Of a stretch of 64,000 bases of DNA, positions 9,325 through 16,664 are shown piece by piece. The notes below the pieces were generated by a model. That model saw only the letters and a list, made by a program, of their open reading frames with translations, had not been told where the DNA came from and ran no database searches. The stretch spans positions 365,112-429,111 of the forward strand of contig NZ_LMDH01000001.1 in assembly GCF_001425755.1 (NCBI RefSeq), read 5' to 3'. The stretch is from Aeromicrobium sp. Root344 (GTDB lineage: Bacteria; Actinomycetota; Actinomycetes; Propionibacteriales; Nocardioidaceae). Numbering within the stretch: position 1 is the stretch's first letter; every line of letters starts with the position of its first letter. The translations under genes were made by a program, and so were the position numbers.

Positions 9325-9343
9325 GTTAGCAAGCGCTCAGTAA
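9325..9343. promoter_or_regulatory. TetR-type operator, copy 1
   Basis: GTTAGCAAGCGCTCAGTAA lies just upstream of the thiolase gene. Its exact reverse complement occurs at 12433-12451 upstream of the SDR gene, and the core GAGCGCTC recurs before the TetR gene. The near-palindromic TTA..AGCGCT..TAA layout is typical of TetR-family operators. Confidence 0.65.
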
Positions 9344-9418
9344 CTTACTCGTACTGTGCGCCCCCGCGTCCCGTTCGTCAACCAAGACCTCTTGAGACCT
9401 CGGTCACGACAGCCGGTT

Positions 9419-9844
9419 TCAGCCCATCGACATCGTGTAGCAGACGGCCGAGCCTTCGAGGACGACCGCTCCGTCGTCGCGGGTCACCGTGGTCTGCAGA
9501 GTCGTGATCGGCTTGTCCTGGCGCGCCTCAAGGACGACGGCCCGGGCCGTGATGACATCTCCGGGGCGTACCGGGGCGGTGAAGCTCCAGTTCACATTCA
9601 GGAACACGGTCCCCGGCCCAGGCAGCTTCTCCGCGACGAGCGCGTTCAGGAGAGCGCTGGTGACACCCCCCTGCACGACGATCTCGCCGAAGCGTGACGA
9701 CTTCGCTGCCGCCTCGTCGTAGTGCAGCGGATTGCGGTCGCCACTGATCTGCGTGAAGAGCAGGATGTCGTTCTCCAGGACGAGCCGGCTCATCTCTGCA
9801 GACTGCCCGACGTACGGATTCGCACGAAGATTCTCAACACCCAT
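9419..9844 (-). CDS. MaoC-like hydratase (hotdog fold)
   Basis: I place the start at the ATG at 9844, which follows GAGAGG; the longer frame to 9907 has an arginine-rich, unconvincing extension. The 141-residue protein has the R-hydratase motif ISGDRNPLHYD with catalytic Asp and His, followed by VVQGGVTSALL. It would hydrate an enoyl-CoA, possibly giving the R-3-hydroxyacyl-CoA. Single hotdog domains of this size act as dimers. It is divergent from the thioesterase gene, and the gap holds the second copy of the TGAGAG-type operator. Confidence 0.82.
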   Translation of the reverse strand: MGVENLRANPYVGQSAEMSRLVLENDILLFTQISGDRNPLHYDEAAAKSSRFGEIVVQGGVTSALLNALVAEKLPGPGTVFLNVNWSFTAPVRPGDVITARAVVLEARQDKPITTLQTTVTRDDGAVVLEGSAVCYTMSMG

Positions 9845-9921
9845 CAGGAGCACCTCTCTCCAACCGCCCGACCTGCGGCCCCGCTCGACATCCTTGTGCG
9901 CCCTCACCCCTGAGACTATAG

Positions 9922-9937
9922 TGATAGTCCGCTCTCA
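9922..9937. promoter_or_regulatory. Second TGAGAG-type palindromic operator
   Basis: TGATAGTCCGCTCTCA is an imperfect version of the palindrome at 2867-2882, and the identical flank CTCTCAAACAAAGT (9932-9945) extends from it. It lies between a divergent MaoC and thioesterase pair, so one regulator may control both this promoter and the flavin reductase promoter. Confidence 0.5.
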
Positions 9938-9982
9938 AACAAAGTACTCTCGCACATTTCCTCCAGCAGGACGGTATGCCCC

Positions 9983-10489
9983 ATGCGAAACACAGCAAAG
10001 CCGTCTTTCGACGAGGTCAACGCTCTCCCCTGCATAGCCGAAGGCCATGTCCAGGCTCGGTCCACCGATGGCAACGGGCACATGAACGTTCGTCACATCT
10101 ATGCCCTCGGCGTGACTGGCGCTGACCTGTTGTCGGAACACGCCGGTATCGACGATGAGTATCGATCCGCCCGGCGGATGGGGACATTTGCCGCAGAGCA
10201 CCACATCGGGTTCTTCGCCGAGATGCGTGAAGCCGACGCCTACTCGGTGCACCCTCTCTGGGTCGATCGATCCGAACGTGCTGGACACGTGATGGTCTTC
10301 GTTCTCAATCGGTCGACCCGCAAGCTGGCGTCGATTCTCGAGCTCATCGTCGTCAACATGGACCTGGGCGGCCGCGCATCCGTGCCGTTCCCGCCCGACG
10401 TCGCCACAAAGATCGATCGCGCCGCCGCAACCGCACAAGCGATTCCCTGGCCGCTCCCCACCAGCGGTGCCATGAGCGTCCGCCGCTGA
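9983..10489 (+). CDS. Acyl-CoA thioesterase-like hotdog protein
   Basis: The 168-residue protein carries the 4HBT-type active-site pattern TDGNGHMNVRHIYAL (about 29-43), in which the Asp and the GHMN stretch are diagnostic for thioesterases of the 4-hydroxybenzoyl-CoA group. A second region around residues 72-110 gives the conserved beta-sheet pattern. It would hydrolyse an acyl-CoA of the pathway, perhaps to recycle CoA from a dead-end intermediate. It is followed by the TetR gene in the same direction. Confidence 0.72.
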   Translation: MRNTAKPSFDEVNALPCIAEGHVQARSTDGNGHMNVRHIYALGVTGADLLSEHAGIDDEYRSARRMGTFAAEHHIGFFAEMREADAYSVHPLWVDRSERAGHVMVFVLNRSTRKLASILELIVVNMDLGGRASVPFPPDVATKIDRAAATAQAIPWPLPTSGAMSVRR

Positions 10490-10506
10490 CCCAGTACGAT
10501 CATGGC

Positions 10507-10522
10507 TGACTGAGCGCTCACT
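10507..10522. promoter_or_regulatory. TetR-type operator, autoregulatory copy
   Basis: TGACTGAGCGCTCACT is centred on the palindrome TGAGCGCTCA (10511-10520), 33 bp before the TetR start. It shares the AGCGCT core and flanking CTGAG with the sites at 9325 and 12433, which suggests that the neighbouring TetR protein represses itself and both flanking genes. Confidence 0.6.
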
Positions 10523-10554
10523 CCGGGTTGGTCCAGCGAAACAGAGGATGGCAC

Positions 10555-11157
10555 ATGACCGCAGGTGCAGAACCTTCCCGCACCGAGGCCACCCGCCATC
10601 GACTCCTGGAGGCCGCGACCCAAGCCTTTGCCGAGCGAGGCTTCCACGGCACGAAGACGCGAGACATCACGAACGCGGCCGGGACGAGCTCCGCGGCCCT
10701 CTACGTGCACCACAAGTCAAAGGAGGAGCTGCTCTTCCTGATCTCGAAGGCTGGCCACGAGACGACCTTGGCGATGATGCAGCAAGGCCGTCAAGCGTCA
10801 GACGATCCACGCGAGCAACTGCGCACCGTCGTCAAGGATTTCGTTGCCGATCACGCCAGGAACCATGGGCGAGCACGAATCGTCAACTACGAGATGGCTG
10901 CCCTCGATCCGGAGCACTTCGATGAGATCACGTCTCTTCGGCATCGCATCGACGTCGAGCTGATCGACCTGATCGCCTCGGGCATCAAGGCCAAAGCCTT
11001 CGACATCCCCGATCCCCGGATCGCCGCTTCCGCGATCCTGTCCCTCGGCATCGACCTTGCACGATGGTTCACCGATGACTTCAGGTTGGCGCCCGACGAG
11101 CTCGGCGAGGAATACGCTGAGCTCGCGCTGCGCATCGTCCGGGCACGCGCAGACTGA
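10555..11157 (+). CDS. TetR-family transcriptional regulator
   Basis: The ATG at 10555 follows GAGG with 7-base spacing; the longer frame from 10528 is less likely. The 200-residue protein has a standard TetR DNA-binding region at about 10-60 (LLEAATQAFAERGF, TKTRDITNAAG, ALYVHHKSKEELL), and its C-terminal ligand domain resembles the KstR2-type TetR_C group. The ligand is probably a CoA thioester of the pathway (inference). It lies between thioesterase and MaoC genes, and operator-like sites are found at its own promoter and before the thiolase and SDR genes. Confidence 0.88.
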   Translation: MTAGAEPSRTEATRHRLLEAATQAFAERGFHGTKTRDITNAAGTSSAALYVHHKSKEELLFLISKAGHETTLAMMQQGRQASDDPREQLRTVVKDFVADHARNHGRARIVNYEMAALDPEHFDEITSLRHRIDVELIDLIASGIKAKAFDIPDPRIAASAILSLGIDLARWFTDDFRLAPDELGEEYAELALRIVRARAD

Positions 11158-11179
11158 CCGCGGTTCCGGACCGGCCGCT

Positions 11180-11629
11180 TCAGGCCAAGATGGAGACGGT
11201 CTCAACGACGCATACTGGCTTGTCGCCGCCCTCCCGCTCCAACGTGACCAACGCGTTGACCTTGTGACCAGATCCCATCGGCACGACCGAGAGCAGCTCA
11301 ACCCCTGCGCGCACCTTGGAGTCCACGGACACGGGAGCCGGAAACCGAAGCTTCTCAGCGCCGTAGTTGACGCCCATCTTGATGCCCTTGACGTCGTAGA
11401 TCTGCCAGATCAGCTGCGGAACGAGTGACAAGGTCAGGTAGCCATGTGCGATGGTCGTGCCGAAAGGACCCTTCGACGCCTCATCGGGATCGACGTGGAT
11501 CCACTGGTGATCACCGGTCGCTTGGGCAAACGTGTTGATCTGGTCCTGAGTGATGACGTGCCAGTCTGAGTAACCCAGGTGGCTTCCGACTGCCTGCTCG
11601 AGCTCGCCGATGTTGTCGAACGTCCTCAT
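11180..11629 (-). CDS. MaoC-family dehydratase
   Basis: This 149-residue hotdog protein has the full hydratase-2 motif FAQATGDHQWIHVD (about 34-47), followed by GPFGTTIAHGYLTLSL. The catalytic Asp-His dyad is intact. It resembles the MaoC/NodN group acting on trans-2-enoyl-CoA. Its ATG overlaps the stop of the upstream SDR gene by 4 bp, so the two are translationally coupled and probably catalyse hydration and the adjacent oxidation or reduction of the same intermediate. Confidence 0.88.
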   Translation of the reverse strand: MRTFDNIGELEQAVGSHLGYSDWHVITQDQINTFAQATGDHQWIHVDPDEASKGPFGTTIAHGYLTLSLVPQLIWQIYDVKGIKMGVNYGAEKLRFPAPVSVDSKVRAGVELLSVVPMGSGHKVNALVTLEREGGDKPVCVVETVSILA

Positions 11630-12381
11630 GACACCGGACCTCCGGCGACATAGAGCACCTGGCCGGAGACGAATCCTGCTGCCTCGCTGGCGAAGAACGA
11701 CACGGCATGCGCGATGTCCTCAGGACGCCCCGTCCGTGCGACCGGGATCTGAGCAGCCGCACCGGCCTTGAAGTCCTCGAATGTCATCCCCATGCGCTCT
11801 GCTGTTGCCGCGGTCATCTCGGTCTCGATGAATCCGGGAGCGATGGCATTGGCCGTCACGCCGAACTTGCCCAGCTCGTTGGCCAACGTCTTGGTGAAGC
11901 CCTGGATGCCGGCCTTTGCTGCCGCATAGTTCGCCTGGCCACGATTGCCCAGCGCTGACGTGCTCGACAGGTTGATGATCCGGCCGAAACCCGCCTCGGT
12001 CATGTGCTTCTGGACGGCTCGGCTCATCAGGAATGCACCCCGCAGATGCACGTTCATGACGGCATCCCAGTCGTCAACGCTCATCCGAAACAGCAGGTTG
12101 TCCCGGATGATCCCCGCGTTGTTGACGAGCACGGTTGGGGTGCCGAGCTCGGCAGCCACTCGATCGACGGCGTCTTGCACTGCCGCCTCATCGGCGACGT
12201 CGGCACCGATGGCGATCGACCGCCCGCCGGCCTCCGTGATGCCCTTGGCGACGACGGCGCAGACCGACTCGTCAAGATCAAGGACGGCGACGGCCATCCC
12301 GTCGCCGGCCAGCCTCCGGGCGACTTCGGCACCAATGCCGCGGGCGGCTCCGGTCACGATCGCAGTGCGGGTGTCATTCAT
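11626..12381 (-). CDS. SDR-family 3-oxoacyl reductase / 3-hydroxyacyl-CoA dehydrogenase
   Basis: Start at the ATG at 12381, which has AGGAG seven bases upstream; the extension to 12432 would read through the operator. The 251-residue protein shows GAARGIG (nucleotide binding), NNAG, the catalytic series Ser, Tyr and Lys in NLSSTSALGNRGQANYAAAK, and the FabG-like C-terminus GQVLYVAGG. It would interconvert 3-ketoacyl- and 3-hydroxyacyl-CoA next to the MaoC hydratase. NAD or NADP preference is not clear. Confidence 0.9.
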   Translation of the reverse strand: MNDTRTAIVTGAARGIGAEVARRLAGDGMAVAVLDLDESVCAVVAKGITEAGGRSIAIGADVADEAAVQDAVDRVAAELGTPTVLVNNAGIIRDNLLFRMSVDDWDAVMNVHLRGAFLMSRAVQKHMTEAGFGRIINLSSTSALGNRGQANYAAAKAGIQGFTKTLANELGKFGVTANAIAPGFIETEMTAATAERMGMTFEDFKAGAAAQIPVARTGRPEDIAHAVSFFASEAAGFVSGQVLYVAGGPVS

Positions 12382-12432
12382 ACGGTCACTCCTGGGTCGG
12401 GAAATCAATGCTGAGAGCCAACGCACTATCAC

Positions 12433-12451
12433 TTACTGAGCGCTTGCTAAC
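12433..12451. promoter_or_regulatory. TetR-type operator, copy 3
   Basis: TTACTGAGCGCTTGCTAAC is the exact 19-base reverse complement of 9325-9343 and sits 52 bp upstream of the SDR start. Its conservation over 3 kb of coding DNA supports a small regulon governed by the TetR protein encoded between the two sites. Confidence 0.65.
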
Positions 12452-12527
12452 TTCGCGGAATCTAGCTCTCCACGGTCGAGTCGGTCAAGTTCCCCGCTCG
12501 ACGGTGGCAGCCCCGCGCAGGCTCGTG

Positions 12528-13514
12528 CTATCCGGGAGCGAGCCTCTGGAGAACCGCTTCAGCCTCCTGAACCATGTGCCGGACGATGGCACCGGCTGGC
12601 TCGACGGATCCAACGATCCCCACGGACTGTCCGGCGTAGAGAGCCATCGCCTCCAGGTCGCCGGCAAGGCCAGCCATTGGCGGAAAGAAGCTGTATCGGG
12701 GCACGTCCACGCCACCGGGGGCCGTGGCGATGATGTCGCCCTCCCCCGGGCGCGACCCAGGCATGGGCTCGCCGGCGGCCTGCCACTCATTGGTCGTGCT
12801 GTTGCCCAGCACCCGGTGAGGAGCCCGTGGCCAACCGATGTCGAACATCGTGCCGTAGACGGTGTCCTCTTCGCTCGCACTGACCACCCGTCGCTCGTAG
12901 ACGTCGGCAATCGGCGCTTCCTCGCTCGCCAGAAAACGAGTCCCGACCCACGCGGCATCGGCGCCGAGCGCCAGCACGGCAGCCAGGCCGCGGCCGTCAG
13001 CAATCCCGCCCGCGGCCAAGACGGGCATGTCCCCTACCGCCGCTTTCACGGCAGGCACCAATGGGAGCGTCGCGACCCCGCCCCACACGTGGCCGCCGGC
13101 CTCCCACCCCTGCGCGACGACTGCATCCACGCCGAGCGCTGCGGCGCGGCGCGCTTCGGCGGCGCTGCCGACCGTGAGGATCGCGAGCGCCCCCGCAGCA
13201 CGCACACGATCCAGGTACGGTTCGGGGTCGCCCCAGAAGAATGACACCACCTTCACGCCAGCGGCGAGAACCGCTGCCAGCTGCTCGTCGCGCCGCTCGT
13301 CGATGACCAGGTTGATGCCGAAGGGCCGATCCGTGAGCGCCTGAGTGCTCTGCACCGCTTCACGAATGCCGTCCGGTGTGAGCCAGGTGCCCTGGAGCAT
13401 GCCCAACCCACCGGCATTCGAGACAGCCGCAACCAGCTCCGGCGACATTGCTATGGGCGCGGACACGACGGGAGCTTCGACGCCGACCAGACGAGTGAAG
13501 CTGGTCGAGATCAT
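12528..13514 (-). CDS. Nitronate monooxygenase-like FMN enzyme
   Basis: Using the ATG at 13514 gives 328 residues of the NMO/2-nitropropane dioxygenase TIM-barrel family: VEAPVVSAPIAM near the N-terminus, GVDAVVAQGWEAGGH with the catalytic-region His, LAAGGIADGRGL and GADAAWVGTRFLAS for FMN phosphate binding. The annotated reading frame is open far upstream to 13907, but that part is arginine-rich and non-homologous. The start overlaps the stop of a 43-codon ORF by 4 bp. Many enzymes in this family act as enoyl-CoA reductases or other FMN oxidases, so true nitronate activity is not assured. Confidence 0.85.
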   Translation of the reverse strand: MISTSFTRLVGVEAPVVSAPIAMSPELVAAVSNAGGLGMLQGTWLTPDGIREAVQSTQALTDRPFGINLVIDERRDEQLAAVLAAGVKVVSFFWGDPEPYLDRVRAAGALAILTVGSAAEARRAAALGVDAVVAQGWEAGGHVWGGVATLPLVPAVKAAVGDMPVLAAGGIADGRGLAAVLALGADAAWVGTRFLASEEAPIADVYERRVVSASEEDTVYGTMFDIGWPRAPHRVLGNSTTNEWQAAGEPMPGSRPGEGDIIATAPGGVDVPRYSFFPPMAGLAGDLEAMALYAGQSVGIVGSVEPAGAIVRHMVQEAEAVLQRLAPG

Positions 13515-13642
13515 CGCGCGTCCCGCATCATGCCGGTCTCCGGGTGGCAGTTGACGTACTCGAAGGTCTGATCCTGACCATCGGGTACGCGTCGCGTGAG
13601 ACTGCGGGGACAGGTGAGGTTGATATCGATGGCAGACTCCAT
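13511..13642 (-). CDS. Small 43-residue ORF coupled to the monooxygenase gene
   Basis: A minus-strand ORF starts at the ATG at 13642 behind a consensus AGGAGG and ends in a TGA that overlaps the monooxygenase start (ATGA). The peptide has two cysteines (NLTCPRS near residues 8-14, YVNCHPE near 29-35) and no membrane segment. I do not recognise it. The strong ribosome site and stop-start overlap argue that it is translated, either as a real small protein or as a leader coupling translation of the enzyme. Confidence 0.55.
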   Translation of the reverse strand: MESAIDINLTCPRSLTRRVPDGQDQTFEYVNCHPETGMMRDAR

Positions 13643-13900
13643 GGTCGCCTCCTGGGATCGCGAGGTGTCGTCGGCAGGGCGCCGCGCGACGGCTGCTGAG
13701 GACGCTAGGGCTCGGTCCGCCTGACGAGGTATGGGATTTCGCAGGGGTTCCTCGATAAATCTTGCGATCTCCCTGTATCCGGTCCGAACCCGCTAGTCCC
13801 ACCATCGATATAGGCAAGTGGTCCGCGTCACAGACGGGCCGAGGCCGTGAACTGATCTCTCGACAGTTCTGCTTCTCATCCTTGAAAGAAGGCACATCTG

Positions 13901-15019
13901 ATGGCACGACGCACCGGTTTCGTATGGCACGAGAAGTACGCCTGGTTCAACCTCGGGCAGGATGCAGGCTTCGTCCACCCGGACGGCATGACGATCCAGC
14001 CCGACACGCACGTGTACGACCTGGAGGTCGTGCGCAGGTTCCGCAACCTGCTCGATGTGAGCGGCCTGCTCGATCAGCTCACCCGCGTCAACCCGCGGAA
14101 TGCGAGCGACAAGGAGCTGGGCCGCGTCCACACCCAGGAGATGATCGACGCGACCAGAGAGCTGTCCGAATTGCCCATGGGCGGTGAGGTGGGAACTTTT
14201 GCTCCGATCCCCCGCGGTACGTTCGAGATCGCGTCGCTTGCCGCCGGTGGAGCGATCGCTGCCGTCGACGCCGTCCTGAACGGCGACGTCGACAACGCAT
14301 ACGCGCTGCTCCGTCCTGCCGGTCACCACGCCGAACCGGAGCAGTCCGTGGGCTTCTGCGTCTTCTCCAACGCGGCCATCGCCACGCGCCACCTCCTCGA
14401 GGAGCGCGGCGTGGGACGAGTGGCTCTCGTCGACTGGGATGTCCACCACGGCAACGGCACCCAGGCCGCGCTGTACGACGAGCCCCGCGCGTTGACCATC
14501 TCCATCCACCAGGACCGCCTCTTTCCCCCGGACAACGGCTTCGTGGAGCAGATCGGCTCAGGCGACGCCGAAGGAACAAACCTCAACATCCCGCTGCCTG
14601 CCGGCTGCGACGCTTCGGCATATCACGAGGTCTACGACAGAGTGGTCATCCCGGCCCTCCGGAAGTTCCGCCCCGACTTCATCATCATCCCGAGCGGCTT
14701 CGACGCCGGTCACATGGATCCCATGGGCCGGATGCAGATGCACTCCGAGGGCTATCGCGAGCTCACGCGCAAGCTGATGGCCGTCGCGGATGAGTTGTGC
14801 GGAGGACGACTGGTGTTCCTGCACGAGGGCGGCTACTCCCGTTGGACAGTGCCGTTCTACGGCCTCGCCGTCATGGAAGAGCTCTCGGGCATCGACACCG
14901 GCGTGGTCGACCCGTACCAGGGCTGGAACTCGACCGAGCATCTTGATCTGATGCCGCACCAGTCTGCTGCGATCGATGCCGCAGCGGTGAACCTCAAACG
15001 GGTTCCCGACCACGGCTGA
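13901..15019 (+). CDS. Class II histone deacetylase / acetylpolyamine amidohydrolase-like
   Basis: The 372-residue protein is a zinc-dependent arginase-fold deacetylase: RPAGHHAEP (138-146) provides the tandem His pair, and DWDVHHGNGTQ (178-188) provides the zinc-ligand Asp and His. The second Asp region is SGFDAGHMDPMG. Bacterial members remove acyl groups from polyamines or small amines. AAGAAGG precedes the ATG. It is divergent from the monooxygenase operon and followed by a strong terminator. The substrate is not predictable. Confidence 0.88.
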   Translation: MARRTGFVWHEKYAWFNLGQDAGFVHPDGMTIQPDTHVYDLEVVRRFRNLLDVSGLLDQLTRVNPRNASDKELGRVHTQEMIDATRELSELPMGGEVGTFAPIPRGTFEIASLAAGGAIAAVDAVLNGDVDNAYALLRPAGHHAEPEQSVGFCVFSNAAIATRHLLEERGVGRVALVDWDVHHGNGTQAALYDEPRALTISIHQDRLFPPDNGFVEQIGSGDAEGTNLNIPLPAGCDASAYHEVYDRVVIPALRKFRPDFIIIPSGFDAGHMDPMGRMQMHSEGYRELTRKLMAVADELCGGRLVFLHEGGYSRWTVPFYGLAVMEELSGIDTGVVDPYQGWNSTEHLDLMPHQSAAIDAAAVNLKRVPDHG

Positions 15020-15058
15020 CACCTTCACGCCCGAGCCTGACGGCGCCGGGACGTGACG

Positions 15059-15102
15059 AAGGCCCCTGACCAGCATCTCTGGTGGTCAGGGGCCCTCTTT
15101 TT
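15059..15102 (+). terminator. Strong terminator after the deacetylase gene
   Basis: A 12-bp stem (15061-15072 with 15083-15094, arms GGCCCCTGACCA and TGGTCAGGGGCC) is followed by CTCTTTTT. The hairpin is 33 of 36 bases identical to the one at 16452-16487, which directly precedes the left att site of the element. Confidence 0.85.
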
Positions 15103-15103
15103 C

Positions 15104-15125
15104 TAGCCGGGACGGGATTCTCCTG
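15104..15125. repeat. Degenerate att-like copy of the tRNA-fMet 3' end
   Basis: Directly after the terminator the sequence reads TAGCCGGGACGGGATTC, which matches TAGCGGGGACAGGATTT of the intact tRNA end at 14 of 17 positions, then CCTG after a short gap. Because the preceding hairpin is also duplicated at the real left att site, this is probably the decayed scar of an older insertion. Confidence 0.45.
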
Positions 15126-15149
15126 CCCGATCTCGTGGTCAGGAGGCGT

Positions 15150-15503
15150 TCAGCGCCCTTCGGCAGCGAGGCCGGCCTCGAACACAGGGGCGGGAACTGC
15201 GTCGGCCCAATCGTTCATCGCGTCGAGCACGCTTTGGAGGCTCTGCCCGACGGGGGTCAACTCGTAGACGACTCGGGGCGGTATCTCCGCGAAGGCCGTC
15301 CGCGAAACGATTCCGGCGGCCTCGAAACGGCGCAGCCGCCTCGTCAGGGTGTGGGCGCTGATGCCCGGCAGGGCATCGATGAGCTCATTGAATCGATGGG
15401 AGCCGTGGAGGAGCTCGCGAATGATGAGCGTTGCCCAAGGGCCGTCCAGAAGGATGAGGAATCGCGCCACCCCGCACTCGGGCAGGTGGTTGTCGTATCT
15501 CAC
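15150..15503 (-). CDS. HxlR-family winged-helix regulator
   Basis: The 117-residue protein has the HxlR/MarR-like layout: ILLDGPWATLIIRELLHGSHRF at the N-terminus in two helices, then the recognition helix ISAHTLTRRLRRFEAAGIV and the wing with VVYELTPVGQSL. A single Cys10 is placed where many HxlR members have their redox-sensing cysteine. It is divergent from the NmrA-like gene, and a perfect inverted repeat lies between them, so it probably represses that gene and itself. Confidence 0.85.
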   Translation of the reverse strand: MRYDNHLPECGVARFLILLDGPWATLIIRELLHGSHRFNELIDALPGISAHTLTRRLRRFEAAGIVSRTAFAEIPPRVVYELTPVGQSLQSVLDAMNDWADAVPAPVFEAGLAAEGR

Positions 15504-15522
15504 ATTCTGCAGTCTAGCCCTT

Positions 15523-15550
15523 TAGTGCACTTGATGTAACCAGTGCACTA
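15523..15550. promoter_or_regulatory. Inverted-repeat operator of the HxlR/NmrA pair
   Basis: TAGTGCACT and AGTGCACTA form a perfect 9-bp inverted repeat separated by 10 bases, and a further TGCACTAA half-site follows at 15553. The position, between the divergent starts at 15503 and 15567, fits the HxlR binding site. Confidence 0.65.
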
Positions 15551-15566
15551 TATGCACTAATGGATC

Positions 15567-16397
15567 ATGACATTCATCGTGCATGGCGCCACCGGCGCCC
15601 AAGGATCCCCCGTTCTCACCGCCCTGCGAGCCGCCGGACACACCGCGACTGCCGCAGTCCGGGACATCACATCGATCGACGGCGCCGCTGTCGCGGTCGA
15701 CTACGCCTCGGTCGATTCGCTGACGGCCGCGTACAAGGGCGCGTCCGGCGTGTTCGTGCATCTCCCGATCGACAGCACTGAGCAGCAGGCTCAGTACGCC
15801 CGCGCGATCGGCGAGGCAATCAGCAGAGCAAACCCAGCGCGAGTCGTCGTTTCCACCAGTGGCTACCCCGCTGTCCCAGGAACAGGTCCGAGCATCCTGC
15901 TCGAAGAGCTGGAGCGCCAGGACTGTTCATTCGCCGTGATCGAGCCGTGCCTGTTCCTGGAGAACCTGCTCCTGCCGATCGTCGTGGGCTCCGTTCGTGA
16001 CGAGGGAGTGCTTCGCTACCCGCTACGGGCCGACTACCTGACCTCCTGGGTCTCCCACCTGGACGTTGCCGACGTCGCTGTCGCCCTGCTCACCGACACC
16101 AGCATCACCGGCCGCGTCGCCGTGGGCGCTCTGCCACCACTGCTCGGATCAGACCTCGCGGACGGGTTCGCGCGTCACTACGACAGGCCCGTCACGTTCG
16201 AGAGCCTCGAACCCGAAGCCTTCGGCGAGCAGATCCTCCCACTTTTCGGTGAGCAGGCAGCCCGCCCGGTCATCGACGCATACATCTGGCGCAAGGGCCT
16301 ACCCGGAGAAGTCATCTCGGATGAGCACTCCGCACAGAAGCTGCTGGGCCTCACGCCTCGCTCCGTGGATCAGTGGCTCCGCGACATCGGCATCTGA
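15567..16397 (+). CDS. NmrA-like NAD(P)-binding protein
   Basis: A 276-residue atypical SDR with the N-terminal nucleotide loop GATGAQGSPVLTAL (about 6-19) and the downstream VVVSTSGYPAV strand. The usual catalytic Tyr-x-x-x-Lys is absent, as in NmrA/QOR2-type proteins that sense or use NAD(P)H. No clear ribosome site precedes the ATG, so a leaderless or weakly initiated message is possible. It faces the HxlR gene, a pairing commonly linked to electrophile or redox stress. Confidence 0.8.
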   Translation: MTFIVHGATGAQGSPVLTALRAAGHTATAAVRDITSIDGAAVAVDYASVDSLTAAYKGASGVFVHLPIDSTEQQAQYARAIGEAISRANPARVVVSTSGYPAVPGTGPSILLEELERQDCSFAVIEPCLFLENLLLPIVVGSVRDEGVLRYPLRADYLTSWVSHLDVADVAVALLTDTSITGRVAVGALPPLLGSDLADGFARHYDRPVTFESLEPEAFGEQILPLFGEQAARPVIDAYIWRKGLPGEVISDEHSAQKLLGLTPRSVDQWLRDIGI

Positions 16398-16451
16398 TCG
16401 CACGAACTCTCCATCCACGCGGACCGTGCAACATCACCGCCTGACATGACA

Positions 16452-16489
16452 AAGGCCCCTGACCGGCATTTCTGCTGGTCAGGGGCCTT
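16452..16489. terminator. Hairpin at the left edge of the integrated element
   Basis: AAGGCCCC and GGGGCCTT close an 11-bp core stem (16454-16464 with 16477-16487). It ends 5 bp before the left att repeat and is nearly identical to the terminator at 15059. Before insertion it was probably the terminator downstream of the tRNA gene. Confidence 0.7.
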
Positions 16490-16493
16490 CGAG

Positions 16494-16516
16494 TGGTAGC
16501 GGGGACAGGATTTGAA
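16494..16516. repeat. attL: left 23-bp direct repeat of the integrated element
   Basis: The 23 bases from TGGTAGCGGGG to GGATTTGAA are identical to 53321-53343, which is the 3' end, including the encoded CCA, of the initiator tRNA gene in antisense. Identity stops abruptly on both sides. This marks the left end of a 36,827-bp insertion, as expected for integration at a tRNA 3' terminus. Confidence 0.9.
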
Positions 16517-16664
16517 GCTGGCCACTCGGCTCCCTAGTTTGGCCTGTGGTTACAGAAGAAACCGGCCAAAACCGCACCCGCAAGACCGTGACAAGAATGG
16601 TCACCAGATCACAGGTTTGAACAGGTGGTGGGTCACGCGGAGGTCACGAACTAGGGGGAACATC

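Noticed and set aside
12528-13907. A 459-residue reading of the nitronate monooxygenase gene
   Set aside because: The first 131 residues are low-complexity, non-homologous and overlap the divergent deacetylase start; the conserved enzyme begins at 13514.
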